Made by a program: the position numbers and the translations under genes
Source: Paratinospora sagittata
Taxonomy: Eukaryota > Streptophyta > Magnoliopsida > Ranunculales > Menispermaceae
Assembly (NCBI GenBank): GCA_035771175.1
Contig: CM069598.1
Coordinates: 20,939,438 to 21,003,437 of the forward strand
Direction of reading: 5' to 3'
DNA: 64,000 nt
In this document: positions 46,871 to 61,178 of the stretch, in pieces
Numbering within the stretch: the stretch's first letter is position 1
How the letters are laid out: every line of letters starts with the position of its first letter
The notes under the pieces: generated by a model
What the model was told of the DNA's origin: nothing
The model's database searches: none
What the model saw: the letters and a program-made list of their open reading frames with translations, nothing else

Positions 46871-47653
46871 TGTGATGCCCCAAATTTTCGTCCGACTAGC
46901 CTATATTCCAAATTGCTTAAGTGCCCAACTCTATGTGTATGTATGCTCGTTTGATGCTTGTTATGTGTTAGTTTAAGCGTATTTGCATGATTTTATGTTG
47001 TTTAATGTGCGTGTAAAGTTTCGAATCGATTGGAGACTCGTTGGGAGTCGAAAAAATGTCAAAAATGGTGTTGGGGGAGCTAATGAGCTCCCTCCTAGGG
47101 GAAAGAAGCGTGCTTCTTTGTGTTAGAAACCGTCGAGGGTGTTTTGGGTAGGGGAGAAACACGCTCTTTACGCGAGACCGAGAGCAGATTTTGTCTCAGT
47201 GCAAGGAGAAGCGAGATCTTTGGGCTGAGAAGCGCGCTCTTCATGTTCTGGGCAAAATTTTTTAAAGTATAATGTGGCCCATTGCACACACCATATAAAA
47301 AGGGAAAGTTTATATTTTTCCCATTTGAGTTGAGAACGAGTTGGAAAGAGAGGAAAAGAGAAATCTAAGGTTTCAAAGGGAAACCATCTAACCCCAAAGT
47401 AAGTTTTTATTTCTCCATTTCTCTCCATAAAAACACCATTGAAGGTGAGAGCAAGCTCTCTAATGGTGAAGTTATTTCTATAGCTCATGGTTTTGGGTAG
47501 ACCTAACTTCGGGTTTTGTTTGTAAGTGCCCAAAATAGCTTGGAAAGGGTATCAATATGTTTCTTAGACCTAGATGTACGCCCAATGTATATTTTCCAAA
47601 CACTTGACCATGTTTTTGGTGGTGCAAGAGGTTAGGGTTTCAATGAGTATTGA

Positions 47654-49355
47654 CCCATGAACGTCCAAGAGGGGGTGAATTGGACACTATAGTCAATTAA
47701 AAACTTTAAGAAACGCTTGCAGTGAAATGGCAAATAGACAGTGCAGATTACACAAATGATTTATAGTGGTTCAGTGATATGCCTACATCCACTACCTAAC
47801 CTTTTCAGTCAGGATTTCAAACCTCACTAACAGATCTTTTTACGGGTGAAGACCAAACCGTTCCACTTTCTCAGTTTCACGAGCTTGAGAACCACCGTTA
47901 CACTCAACTTACAGACTTGAGATCTACCTACACTCTTGACTTCACAGGTGTAAGACTACCTATATTCTCAGCTTCATAGGTGTGAGAATACCTACACTCT
48001 TGGCTTCACAGGTGCAAGACGACCTACACTCTCAACTTCACGGGTGTGAGAAAACCACTAGCTTCATAACTTAAAAGGATAAATTTCTACAACTTTCATA
48101 ATTGCAATTATAAATGATATAGAATTAAGTACATTGAATCTTATGAACCTTTTACTCGATAAACACTTCTTTCAATAGTGAAAAATATAAGTTTGAATAA
48201 ACTAAAAAGGTCGAATAAAAATGTATTTTTCTTTCACTAAGTTTTTCAAAGATAAGATGTATAAGATAAGCACTCGATGAAAAACTTTTGTAACTAAAAT
48301 TAAATTTCACAAACTAATAGAATTTGAAATTGAAAGATCGATTGACATTCAAAACGTTTTTGCTCATATCAAAAGTTCTCTTCTTCGAATTTGAAATTTT
48401 CTTCTTTATAAAGTAAATTGTGTTCCAAGACCGTTGTGTTCAAATTCAAAATGAAGTTGAAACGTTAAGTCAAAACGATCTTAATCTTTCATAAAAATGG
48501 TAAGATCAATTTTTGTGAAAGTGTTCTGGTTGAATTCAATTTGCATAAGAATAGAAATAGTCAGATATCCTCTAATCATGTGACTGAAATGTCAGTGGTC
48601 AGGTAACAGTTTCTTTTAAAATTTTCTAACAGTGCCCCATCAACATCCTGATAGAGTGTCAGCGTCCTGAAATAAATTGTTCGAAAATTTGATTTTCATT
48701 TACTTGCTCTGGGAAAGTGCTAATGCTTTGTTAGCATCCTGATGAGCTTAATACCAGAAACTTCAATTTTTCAGACGAGGGCGCTAATGTACTATTAGCA
48801 TCTTGACGTGCAATTGTTAGTTTTCAAGTTCATTCAATGAAGGTGCTCATACTTGATCAGCGGCCTGACATGAATGATAAACTTTTAAACCCAAAAACCA
48901 TCAGCACTCTGATGGTCTATCAGCGTCCTACAGTGTTGGCTCGATATTAAATGACTAGCCACTGCATTAGTATCCTGAAAGTCATTAAAAATAATTTTTT
49001 TTTGAAATTTGATTTTTCGAAAACACAATTAATTAAATTAATACTTAAGCTTTTTGGATCAAATTAAAAGTTCAGAAAATTGTTCAAATGGTTCAAAAAA
49101 CGATTGAAATTATTTTTCTTTAAATTTTAAAGTCTTTAAAAATAAGTATTGTTTTGCTGAAAAGAAACTTCGAGTAATGGGTCTACAATCTAATATTTAA
49201 CTCTTCTTAACCTTGATCTTTTGTAGCTTGACTTGGTATGAACTTGATCGATTGAGAGTTGACTTTCTTCAAACTTATTTGCTGAAACACTTTAACAACG
49301 TCATTAGATCCTAAGATTGAGTGATTTGGAATCATCAAAACATTGTTTTCATGGG
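47654..49355. mobile_element. Unclassified insertion with two kinds of internal tandem repeat
   Basis: Starts near CGTCCAAGAGGGGGTGAATT, a sequence type widespread in plant retroelements, and ends near 49355. Contains a ~32-bp tandem repeat (CTACACTCTTGACTTCACAGG-type) at about 47900-48060. A ~90-bp degenerate repeat with the stem GCTAATG...TTAGC followed by CATCCTGA lies at about 48630-48980. No coding sequence; exact borders not found. Confidence 0.4.
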
Positions 49356-49582
49356 GTTCCTCCTCTTGAGATAATAATGAGAACCCTTGGAAATGTGATG
49401 CATGTCTTGGAAAGGGATTTCTAGGGTATTGTAGAACACATTGGTGGCTTTTGCCCCAATTTCTATTTGAGAATGGAAGGTGTTTTTTGTATGTAACCTA
49501 ATTCAAGAAATGTGACCTAAAGCTTTCCAAATGGAATGCATGTGACCTATGTTGCATAGATTGGCATGCTTGAATCATTGGT

Positions 49583-51621
49583 TGTCACACCCCGATTTTT
49601 GACTCATAAGTTTATGTAGAATGAACTGGAGTAATGGGTATCAGGAAAGTAAAGTCCTTACAGCACATGGACGACTGCCTTTGGGTCATAAAGTTACAAG
49701 GACAAAGGATAGTAAATCCATTGGCTTGAATAACCATATCGGGGCATGAGTGTCTATCATTTCTTTCCAATGTCCTTATAATTAATAGGACAATCTTAAA
49801 ATTATAAAAATATGTGTTTAAGGACATTGCCACACCCTAGTCTTACCTTGCCTGCAAACTCAAATTTCTTAAGACTTGACATCTCGATATTTCTCTTAAT
49901 CTAATCATGGACTCGTCATAATCATGAAATTAAATCATCCTAGAATACCAAATACACTGGTATTCTAAATCCTGCAGACATCACAAGACTAGAACCATTT
50001 TTAAGAATAATATAGTGTGTCATATCGAAAATAAATTAAATGACACTACAATTCACAATTTATTGGATAATGTAATAAGTTTACTATTACAATGACTTAT
50101 TTAAATGACCAATAATCATTATCACCAAATAAAGGTTTCACCTCTATAACAATCAATTCAATAGTCAAACATGCTACTAAGACATTATTCGAATCTACTC
50201 CATTATCTGGTTCTATCGCTATCAACTCCTCATATTGAATCCGACTCATAATGCATTATTAATTCCTGCAAGAGATATGGGGTGAGCTAATGCTCAGTGG
50301 ATCACCTTAAACAAAATTCCTGAACTCTTATTTATTAATAGCAAAATACATCAAATCCAACAAGATATTCAAACAAGTGCATACATTACGTTGCAACATT
50401 AATTTGTTTTAAGTGTCGTCACTAACCATCCATTTGGTTTGTGGACCACCCAGGCAATATTACCTTTCCCTCGGAACTCATCTCGTATGGAGTTCAAAAT
50501 TCACTGGCCATCTTGGCACATAACCTTGGCCTTTCGGAACACTCCAGGCTAGGCCAAGACACCTTTCAATTTATTGTTATCTTTTTACTATGTCTTTAGT
50601 GAGACAAATAATAAAACAATCATACTAACATGATCAATGTAATGTGATTACGTATAATGCCATTACAAAATTAATCACTGAATAACACGCATCAACTCAT
50701 ATAATACCATTCCATATGATTGTCATAATTAAGGGTGCACATGCCAATGTTCCTCTAATTTAAACTTCCAGTCAATAGTAAGTGCACGCAAGATAAATTG
50801 ATCATAGGATGTTCAATGGCAAGCATAACATGTATACGTGTAATACAATAATGATTAGCATGCAAATAAATTAAAAAAGCCATCACATATACACACATCT
50901 AATTAGATATGACGTAACATGCTAGAAACAACTAAGAATAAACGAAAAAGTCAAGGATCACTCTCACTTGAACACGCGTAATCTGTCGTTCAGGTTCTTC
51001 GGCACGTATAAATCTCCACCTTTAAAGAGTTGACTTGGGTTGGGTGTTTGGACAAATTTGGGATAGGGATCACACCTTACTAATATATCACTCAGTAAAA
51101 GTAATAGTAAATGGTTATCATTTCTAATATACAAGATTCACAAAAGAGCAAGTACAAAACATACTATGTATCACTCAATTACTACTAACTTTTATACTAC
51201 AAACTATTATAACTCTCACAATATTTGCTAGAACACTTCTGCCTCTCACTTGAACTCTCTACACTTGAGTTCTCATTCTCACTTGGATGGTTTGGAATGA
51301 ATGTCAAGCACACCTATTTATACTAGTTTACAACACATCACAACCACACAATTTAAAATTCACAAAAAAAATCATGGCCTTACACATGTATTCTACTTTT
51401 TGACCACTTTTCCATCAATAATTTATACATAGTGTTGGGCTTTGACTTAGGCTTGGAATCTTTTAAATATTGAGCTTGGGCTTGGGCTTGGGCTTGATCA
51501 TGGGCTCACAACAACTATATTTCTTAGAATTGATGTTGGACTTGACCTTTGAACTTGATCATGGACATGGACATGGACTCAAAATAAATTTATATTATAC
51601 TAATTTTCTTATTTTGTGACA
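49583..51621 (-). repeat. Family X solo LTR, copy 2
   Basis: In plus coordinates starts TGTCACACCCC and ends TTTTGTGACA, giving matching inverted ends TGTCACA/TGTGACA. Read on the minus strand it has a TATA box (TATAAATA at about 51321-51328), so it is an LTR in minus orientation. Its middle aligns with 46215-46865 and 53378-54060. A (GGGCTT)n-type repeat lies near 51475-51500. I did not find a matching target duplication at these borders; TTGGT occurs at 49578-49582 and at 51664. Confidence 0.55.
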
Positions 51622-53372
51622 TTTAGATAGTAATGGAGGTGAAAATATTGATATTTACTTTTTTTTATTGGTTATCTATTTTATAAGTTCATGAAAATTT
51701 TGGAGTATTATATTGATAGTGTCAATTGTGAAATTCCCACGGTATGGCTTGTTGATTAGCTCAATTTAGCCATATGGCCTATTATAGAGACTTTTCCTAA
51801 ATTGAGGCTTTTGATGCAATTGAATTGAAATTGATAAATTGTGATGGTTTATGTTTAATTAACCATGAATGGATTGTATTGTATCAAGTTGGTCTATGTT
51901 GGCCTTGGGGTGGCCTAGACCTTGACATTGTTTGAGTATGTGATTAGGCATAGTGGGTGCCTATGAGACATGAATGATGTCTTGGGTTTAGAGATTGGGA
52001 TTATATGTGATTTAAGGCGTTGGTTAATGGATGAACCAATTGGACCATTTTGGGGAATTGGAAATGAATTGCATGTATTAATTTAGTATTTGATCTTGTA
52101 ATTGATGTATATATGGATGGATGTATATTATAGGATCTTGATATTGATTAGTTGGTATTTGGACTCTATGTGTGTAGTTAGCATCAATCGCATTGTGAGT
52201 AGTATTCTGTTTATGTTTAATCTCTTATGTCATCGTATCAATTATATGTTGTATGTTGAAAGCGTGAACTGTGGTTTATAAATGATGCATTATATGTAAA
52301 AAGAAAACCTTGTGGTATTGTTCATGTGCGGCCTATTTGGTATGAGCGGGTTCATAGATTTGGTCATGTGGTTGGGGAATGTTCTATGGAGAACTCCTCC
52401 ACGTAAGACTTAGTCAGGCTTAGCGTGTCAATAGGAGACATGACCATGTCCTAAGAAGTTTTATAACTTGAAAAGAAAAGTGAATAGAGAGCATTGTTTC
52501 CTTGAACACCTGCTAGAGACTCCATTCAATGTATAGTGTCTCGTATCTAGTGTTGCGGTGCTAGGTCTCATGACTGACACTTGGACTACGTGTCCTAAAT
52601 TGTAGTGTTGTGGTACTAAAATAATGGAAGTGGAAATAAAAATAAAAAATTATGTCACTTGCATTGTTATATGAAAGAGTGCTTAATATGCATATGTAAT
52701 ATATGATTTAATCATCTCACACATTCATGCATAAATAATTTTCATTGATGAGTATTTGATGGCATAATAGGATTTTATTCACTGGGCACCGTTGGCTCAC
52801 ACTCATTCTCTTTTGACGCCCCTCTGTGCAAGACAAAGGCAAGATGATCATACTTGGCTGAGGACCTAGCCACGAGGAGTGTTAGGCACGATGTGAGTGT
52901 TGGAGAGTCCTTTTGTTGATTTTGTACGTGGTTGTACTTAGGTTATATAATTTTGTACTTTTGTAATTATGTACCTAACATGTTAACACTTAGATGGTAA
53001 GGTTGGCATGTCTTTTATGCCATTGTAGATGTAGATAGACCTCGGATTTTATTTTGATAGATGAATGATATACCTTATGGGTTGACCATGGACTATATCT
53101 TTGGACTTTGTTATATTTTGGATCAGATGGTACCTTGGTTATATTGAAGATGGTAATTACTTGTGATGTATAGATGTGGATTTTAAAATTATTGTACCTA
53201 CAGGTTATGTGTATGACAAGATGTTTTAGGTGTGTTGAGGAGGCTAGTAGGGTCTCAACCATCCTAATATATGATGTGGGATGGGTTGACGATGCCAGAG
53301 TCGGGAATCTCGCCCTGACATTTCGCATGCCGTCTCGCGGGGGATAGTGGTCCAGGGTGTGGGGTTGCCACA

Positions 53373-53377
53373 ACATA
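53373..53377 (+). repeat. Element 6 target-site duplication, right
   Basis: ACATA, matching 46866-46870. Confidence 0.75.
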
Positions 53378-54083
53378 CCAAGTAAATTAGATAAACAAGC
53401 AAAGTACAACCATATGTTGCATCATTAAATTGTTTAAGAGTTGTTGTTAACCATCAATTCAGGGTACTTATAAACCATCCAGGTGAAATCACATTTTCCT
53501 TGTAACTCCTATTGGATGGAAACAGAGAATACCTATCATTATGACATATTACTTTGGCCTTTTGAAATGCCTAAGGTTAATCCAAGACATCTTTCAATGT
53601 ATTGTTATCTTTTTAGTATGTCTTTAATGTGACAAGCAAGAGCATGATCTATCAAATAAATAAACCAACATAATCAAGAAGGCGTAATAATATTCTAAGC
53701 TATTAAAATTCTAATCACCGTGGTAAACAACATATACAAACTCATGTCACGCCTTCAATATTAATTCAACATTTCATATGGTAATGAATAATATTGCATT
53801 ATATTAATCTCTCTTAATCAAAGCATGCTTCATGCATCAAATAGATGGACTATATCTATTAATAGACATATATTCATGGCATAAATACATGGATCCACAC
53901 ATGGAAAATATCTAATTTAAGATGATTAAACATTAGCATACATACATGCATATATAATAAGACAAGATATAACAAGCTAAGAAATAATAAAAAATAAAGA
54001 AAAGGTCAAGGGTCAACCCAATTGTACGTGTGTCCTATGTTGTTCAAATTCCTTGATGTGCGTCAATCTCAACCTATACATAC
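53378..54083 (-). repeat. Family X LTR-like repeat, copy 1, right part
   Basis: Continues copy 1 after Element 6; aligns with about 50360-51030 (CTTTCAAT-TATTGTTATCTTTTTA-TATGTCTTTA). Similarity stops near 54080, where the copia LTR probably begins. Confidence 0.6.
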
Positions 54084-54238
54084 ATGTTTTATGTATGCAT
54101 GGGCGCGTATATCATCTATTACGATATGATTGTATCTTTTGAGGAATACTTTTCATTATTTTAGTCTTTGTATTTTGTAATATATAGACTTGGGTTGTGA
54201 ATGAGAAAGGGTGAGAAGATTGGTAGTGAATTTGACAT
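54084..54238 (+). repeat. Possible Ty1/copia 5' LTR (Element 5)
   Basis: A primer site follows directly after TTTGACA at 54238, so an LTR must end here. A TG at 54084 where family X similarity ends would give a short LTR of ~155 bp. The start is a guess because the 3' LTR is outside the window. Confidence 0.35.
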
Positions 54239-54673
54239 GGTATCAGAGCCTTGGCACCGGAACCCATCGCTCATCTTCTTCTTCTCGCCGGCCGCCCCGA
54301 CGACCGCCACGGCCACCACGACCGTGGTTGCCTCGGCCTCCACGGCCGAAGCCTCTACCACGGTCGCCCCCACTTTCCACCATTGTCGTTGAGATCTCTT
54401 TTTCTTCTCCTTCTTCTTCTTCTTCTTCTTCTTCTTCTTCTTCTTGCTGTTTGGAGCGGAAGAGAGTGAGAAGATGCGAAGGGGACTTACAAGAGCCAGA
54501 GGCGAACTTACAAGAGAAGGATCGACGGAGCAGATGAGACGATGAAAAAGGTCCAGACGAAGAAGAAGAAGAACATCTTAAGGCTGATTCGACGGATCTG
54601 AGCATCGAACCAGCTTTTTTTTCTTCAGACGGTGAACTGTGATTTCAGATCTGTGAACAGTGATTTTCAGATC

Positions 54674-54678
54674 GGTGA
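54674..54678 (+). repeat. Element 4 target-site duplication, left
   Basis: GGTGA, repeated at 63264-63268. Confidence 0.9.
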
Positions 54679-56842
54679 TGTCACGACGCCCCTGACGTAG
54701 GCTGACGTCATGACCGGCACAATGTACTATACACTGTACATACCCATATACAGTATATAATACACTGTCAGCCTTCGCGTAGTCTCATAATCAATCCCAA
54801 AATTTACAGTAATTTTTTTTCCTAATATACCACAAATCACATCCAATATAGATCTCTATAATCATTCCCTTCCTTCACACATCACATTTTCATTTCATTA
54901 TCCAATATATTAAGCTATATATATGCCCACACATCCCATCTAGATGATAATACATACATACATATATATATATATAATGTGTGAGATAAGTATACATATC
55001 AAAATAACAAAAATATAATCTATTTCCTCCAAGCCTACATGCACATACCAGACGAAGGCTCACGTGATTATCACTCATGGATTTTCCTTTTCCCTTCGAC
55101 TCAATACCTGAAATATTGGAGGAAATGGGGTGAGCAAACAACAACTCAGTGAATATAGTTCTTGAGATGACAATTATATACATTTAGAGAAATATGACAT
55201 TTAAAATCAGTTCAAACACTTATTCAACACATGCATCATTCAACGAATATATTGTACATGTCAATAACATAAATTGCATGATTTTCAATAACACAATGCA
55301 CAATCTCCCTCCTCCGCAAGGCAAGAGAGCGGGTCTAACCCTTGTATGGTCGTTACAAGGTAGCCACAACTTCTCATTACCCAATTCACAGTCATTTCAA
55401 GGATCTCAACCCTTGTTAGGACATACCTACTGACAATGAGGACTCGGAAAACCTCATCCGGGTCTAATGCCTAACGAAATGACAATGAGGACTCGCAAAA
55501 CCTCATCATTACAAACTCCAATTGCTAAAATCAATTTGCATGATCCATAAAACTCAGTGCATTATATATAAATATAACATGCATACAATCAAACATTTTA
55601 TATGCGTACAATGCCATACAAGAACCAAATCAAGGAAACTATACTCACAGTACAACACGTTCAACTTAAACCCAATCATCCTCGCTTTCGAGTCCAGCTC
55701 CAAGTTAAATCCAACTAATTTAACCTGTCACAATCACTCCATAATTCAATTTCATGTATTCATATCTATGTACATCTTTAATTTCTCAACTCACTTCCAA
55801 TTACGAATAATAAATCCATTTAGGACTCATAAGCCGTTGAAGAAACTATTATCTCGTTTCTGTGGTCAATCTAGATATTTCCACAAGAAAGAACAGTGAA
55901 AATAGATTTCCAAATCATATTTTCACGACGCCATATACTTAGTTACTAAAACTATCAAATCATATCCAAAAATCAAAATCTTAGCATCGAAACGTCCGAA
56001 ATTCAGTTATCTACGATTCTATGATCTCAAACCGGAGTTTCATTGGATGCATATCACTGTTCACATCACTGTTTACTATTCACTATTCACTATTTACATC
56101 ACTGTTCACTATTCATCACTGTTTATAGTACTATTCATTCGAAACATGTAAATTGTATTAAAATTGTCAAACAGTCTCCGAAACTCCTAAAATGGAATCT
56201 AACCACATATTCGGGGTCCCGACCGTCTAAGGAGTGTTTTTCTACCTTTCTAGCAGATTTTCATTCACATTGGGTCAAAACCCCCAATTTATCAAAACGC
56301 CCTAAAACGGCTCCCACAGTAAAAATTACTCCGCTAGAAAGTTTACATCTAGCTTAGATAGTAATTTCGCGAAGAAAGGGAGTGAAAATTACTTACCGCG
56401 AGTCCCGATTTCGTACGAATCTCGCGTTCGCCCTTTTTCTTCTTCTCCTTCTTCTCGGTTCTCTTTCTTCTCTTTTTTTTTTTCTTTCTTTCTTTCATTA
56501 AGCAACTCATTTCATTTATTGATTTACAGTTCTGTGAACAGTATATTAACAGTAAACTTAATTTGTCATTTATTCAAGTACTGTTTATTATTTTATTTTC
56601 TTTTATATCTTGTTATTCGTTCTTCTTCTTCATACACTCAATCTACATGTTTCATTAACCAACCCCATAAATTAATCATCTTCTTTCTTTCCTATTATCC
56701 ACACGTATATTTGGCTCCTACGTATAAAATGCTCGTATTATCAAGCGTATATTGAGCTCCTACGTATAAAATACGTGTATTATATATCTCGATATACGTG
56801 TACGTCAACGTACGTATTAAATTAAATGTACGAGGTGTTACA
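54679..56842 (-). repeat. Element 4 3' LTR
   Basis: Plus-strand ends are TGTCACGACGCCCC and GAGGTGTTACA. It shares with the other LTR of this element the CTGTTCAC/CTATTCAC-rich segment (56050-56150) and the CT-rich tract near 56430-56500. Confidence 0.9.
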
Positions 56843-59800
56843 ATCTCCCCAACTTAAGGAATTTCGTCCTCGAAATTTAGACTCAAGGACTCCTCAAGTG
56901 ATACTCAATCCCAGAAAACTGTTCCTGCATTGTATATCTCCGCTCCCATGTTTGCTCTTCTTACTACATAGTTTCCTCCCCAACTTAGAGTTGAGTTATA
57001 TCCATAACATATATGGAATCATATCAATACAGTTATCAACTGTGACCATAGAGCAAATCGGTAAGCCAATGGACCTATCCCATTAAGGGTCTTTAATGGT
57101 CCAACAAATCGCGGTGCGAGCTTTCCTTTCATCCCAAATCTCATTTGGCCTTTTTATGGTAAGACCTTTAGCAAAACTGAGTAAGCCACACTAAATTTCA
57201 AGGCCGATATACCAACCTTGTGTCTTTAATATTCTCTGGGACTAATAACAATAACTCCATACTTTCAAAGCAACAAGTTGGAGATTTATAAGGCTTATTA
57301 TAAAACCTTTAGAGTGTCATCATTATGCTATGATAATAGTTGTTTATACACATAAGTTTCCACACATAACATATGTTTTCCAACTTCCACCAAAATTCAA
57401 GTATGCTAGACCCGAGCATGCTCGCAAGCATCAAAGTCACTCTCTCAGTCTGTCAGCCAGTCTGAGAATACAATATCACACTGAAAAGGAGATGAGTACC
57501 AAATCAAGTCTACATCATATATCAGAGCTCGACAAAATCTTAGGATCTTAATCCGACATGACAATATCTAAGTACTCCCATAAAATCTCCATATCTCACA
57601 CATATACAATATGCTCAGTCTATCAATAGAATTCTGGTGTTCATTGGAAGAATAGATAGACTTATCAGTCCATCAATGGTCATCCAGATGGTATCATATC
57701 TACCCATAACCCATAAGATACCATTTGAATCCCATCTGCATTTAACACAATCCATCTTACCAATTTCATAATCTTTCATACTGATATCATATTCGTCTCA
57801 TCATAACTCTTACTCTCTGAATATGCGTATCAATCAGCTGAACATGCATCCGAGCACAAATATCAACACATGGAGTCATAGAGAGTACACTCATACCTGT
57901 AACTCTCATTCACAAATAATCTCCATTTATGGCCTCACTGATAGATACTACTCCAGTTTCAGCCTGTTTCCTGCCCAATGCCTCAGCAACATATTGGCCT
58001 TTCCCAGGATAATAATTCAATATCAAATCAAATCCTTCGGGAACTCTTGCCACATTTATTACCTCATATTCAGTTTTTTTCCGTTCAAATAATTACTTCA
58101 GACTCTTAAAATCTGAAGATAGTGTGACCTTTTTATTATAGAGGTAATGCTCTCATCAAATCACTACCAAATAATTTTTATTCACTCTTAGGATAGTTAT
58201 TCTTGTGTACTACCAAATATCTGTAAGTAACATATCCTTTTGTATCAATGCACAACCCAGATCTGGACGTGATATTCATCAATCACAATTACTTCCAGGT
58301 TCTGAAAATAGTAATAACATGTAATACTGTGAGAGCTTCCCCATGCACAACGGTCCACACATTATATAGCATTCATCCGATTTAGTTTCGTGAGTGGAAC
58401 AGATAGCTTCAAGAATCTTTGCACGCACTTTCTATAACATACAAATAATACCAGAGAACTTCTGATTTCCATCATTTAAATCAGTTTTAATAGTTCTATG
58501 ATCACTTTGACCTGCCCAGCATCCTTAAAGATACTATTTAAACTAGTCACGTGATTCAAAAATTCTCATCTTCATTATATTCAAAACTTATATTCACCAA
58601 GCTTGGCACTCAATCGGTGCTCTCCTAGTGACTACAAGATAATTCCGAGGTGCTATTCATGCTTCTCTCATTTTTTTGGGACAATTTCATATATCCTCAT
58701 CGAAGACTATGTGATAATCAAGATATGGTTCATATACCCACTGCATCAATCTTATAAACGTGATTGACACATTAATCAAGGTTACCAAAATGTTATAATA
58801 TCCATATCTTATCTTACAACAGTCTGCATTACATCCTTTTCTCGAAGTCTTAACTGATGGTGCCTAGATCTCAAAATGATCTTAAAGCAGTTTTGGCTCC
58901 ATTTAGTTAATCGAATTCGACCATCTAGCCATGGTAAAAGATATTCATTCTTTGTTGTTACCCTGTTTAGGTAACAGTAATTCATACTTAAACATATGTC
59001 ACTACACTTTCTTTCCATATGATCACAAATGCTCTCCAAGGTGGCATATCAAGGATCATAAATCTTTTGCTCATTAACACAGTTACCTACACCTTAAATT
59101 CTCACAATTTCTCAGGTACTCTTTATGAAGGAATGGAGATAGATATTATACTGGCATCAGTTTTATATGCTATCAATCTCCTGTCCAGGTGGCAAGTTTA
59201 ATAATTCATTAGAGAATACTCCAATATACCTGCTCACCACAGAAATGTTAATCAACTGCATGCCTTAGTACATTACTCTAAATGGCTTTGTACTAGCCAT
59301 ATTCTCCAAGTCCTCGTCAATAACTAGCTTCTCTCAGAGAGACAATTTTAAGGGTATAAATTTCTCGAGATTCAAATGAGAATTTTCCACTTATTCAGAA
59401 TCTTACTTCTTTTCGGAGAGACGCTCCACCTGACATGAGAGGTGACCAGCCAATCATACCCAACAAAGCATCCAATTCCAAAAATTTCATATTCTAAAGT
59501 CCATAATTACTTGATGACCCTCATATTTATTCCACCTATTATTTGCTAACCATATCAAGGTAGATTATTTCTCTTGTAGACATGCTCACAAGCAATGATC
59601 TACTATGATAACAAAAGATAATACAATCTGTCTACCATATCACTAGAGGTACAAAACCAGGTAGATCCAACAATACATCAGAATATACACAATAACAAAT
59701 TGTTGATCATACTTGTTAGCAACGTCTTACTACTCTTTGGATCTGGTCTTGTACTTCCTACAATCTGGTGGAGTCACATTGATAAAACATATTGGGGCAT

Positions 59801-61178
59801 TCCATATCGATTAACTGGAAACTAACACCTCCTGTGTCTTTTTTTTTTATAATAGACAATTATAGGTCGAGATACAATTTACTCAGTCTGTGACTCCTGC
59901 TCAGGCAATGGAAACCACTTCTGGTTTTCATAATTCGTTAACATCACTTCCCTTTTTCCCATTCTCATTGGGTTAGGTACTAAAAAAATTAGAGTCACAA
60001 ATACTGCCACAATCTCAACCTTACTCAATGTTTCGCTTATCTTGAATTTCATATTCTTGCCCCAACATTTCCTTACATTATTTATTTCTCCTTTTACCTA
60101 ACACTGGTGTTGATGATTCGGCTTCAAACGGCAGTGCAAGCTATCTCACTATTGCTGGGATTAACAATTTCACTGCAGCTTTGGCTGACCCGAAATTTAT
60201 AGTCTGCCTAACAACTTACACATAGAGTTATAACCCAACAATTATCAAACATGCCGTATAGGATCCCAACATTTATTCTAGATCCTTATCATTCTCAGAG
60301 TATCCATAGTGATCATTCCAAAAATAAACTATACCAGTCTATTTAATTCATGTTTGGATTTCTGGTTAGGCATGTCACTACATTTTAACAAGATAAACTT
60401 TTCCATGCCTTAAATCAATTTTCGCATGATGATAGAAACCCTTATAAAATAGCTCCTTTAATTAATCTCATGCCTTAATCATCTTCTAGGAGTCCTTAAC
60501 CCAATTTTCTATAATCTCTTATCATCAGTTAGCTTAAACTTAGCTAACGTGCTTTATCATTTTCAGAGACTTAATCATTCTCTAAGATGGTTTCCACTCA
60601 GAGTCGCAAATTCTTTACTACGTCTACTATCAGATTGCCAGTTAAGATAGGAGAGTCACTTCTCCTGACAGTTTCCATAACTTTCACATGTTTTCATTCC
60701 ATCTGGCTTATCATTGAGACCTTCTATTTATTTTATTTTGACTTCAGTCTCAACTATATATATATATGTGTTTACAGAAGTACTCACACCATTGGCACCC
60801 ACATCTGGAGCTATCCATGATTCAAGCCTGTCTTTCTCACATTACAACTTTGCCACAAGCTCATAAGCTGTGCATTTCGTTGTTGTTGGGTAGTTACTAG
60901 CCATATATAAGCTATATCATTTCTTATCACTGGATTACGCCCAGTTCTTTTTCTTTCGGCCTTCTGATCCTTTCTTGATCAGCAATTTCCATTGTTAATC
61001 TTGACTAGTCGTTTCCACATCTGGAGTTCACCGACACAGGTGATTCTCAGGCAAGATAACATATTGGATTAGGCTCAACATAATAGGACTACCCATATGT
61101 ATACCCATACAAACAATCATAATATCATAAAGCTTTTATCTTTTTACGAATTTTAAACTTAGGCTCTGATACCAACAT
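56843..61178 (-). pseudogene. Element 4 internal region: remnants of RT and integrase
   Basis: On the minus strand, an RT trace at about 58809-58980 has LNRVTTKNEY, then ILRSRHHQLRLREKDVMQT. An integrase core trace lies near 57380-57520. The integrase C-terminus lies near 57040-57200 (KGQMRFGMKGKLAPRFVGPL with a nearby stop). The same non-consensus residues, for example SRHHQLR for SGYHQLR, occur in Element 3. The two interiors are similar almost end to end, so decay preceded their spread. No ORF longer than ~90 codons carries a pol motif. Confidence 0.75.

Larger units (their letters stand above)
46871..53372 (+). mobile_element. Element 6: probable solo LTR with nested insertions
   Basis: Begins TGTGATGCCCC and ends GGGTTGCCACA, flanked by ACATA duplications, and splits family X copy 1 cleanly. 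A TATA-like ATATAAAAAGGG near 47293 fits U3/R on the plus strand. I see no primer site, polypurine tract or polymerase, so I read it as a solo LTR of about 2.7 kb. Two later insertions enlarge it: about 47654-49355 and 49583-51621 (or to 51663). Short ORFs on either strand, including 52990-53409 minus, have no motif. Confidence 0.6.

Noticed and set aside
52990..53409. 139-codon minus-strand ORF
   Set aside because: Lies across the Element 6 LTR end and its target duplication, with no domain.
54243..54605. RGG-box-like protein on the minus strand
   Set aside because: Although Gly/Arg-rich as in some copia Gags, it comes from GC-rich and CTT-repeat DNA opposite to the direction of the copia element; an inverted gag piece cannot be shown.
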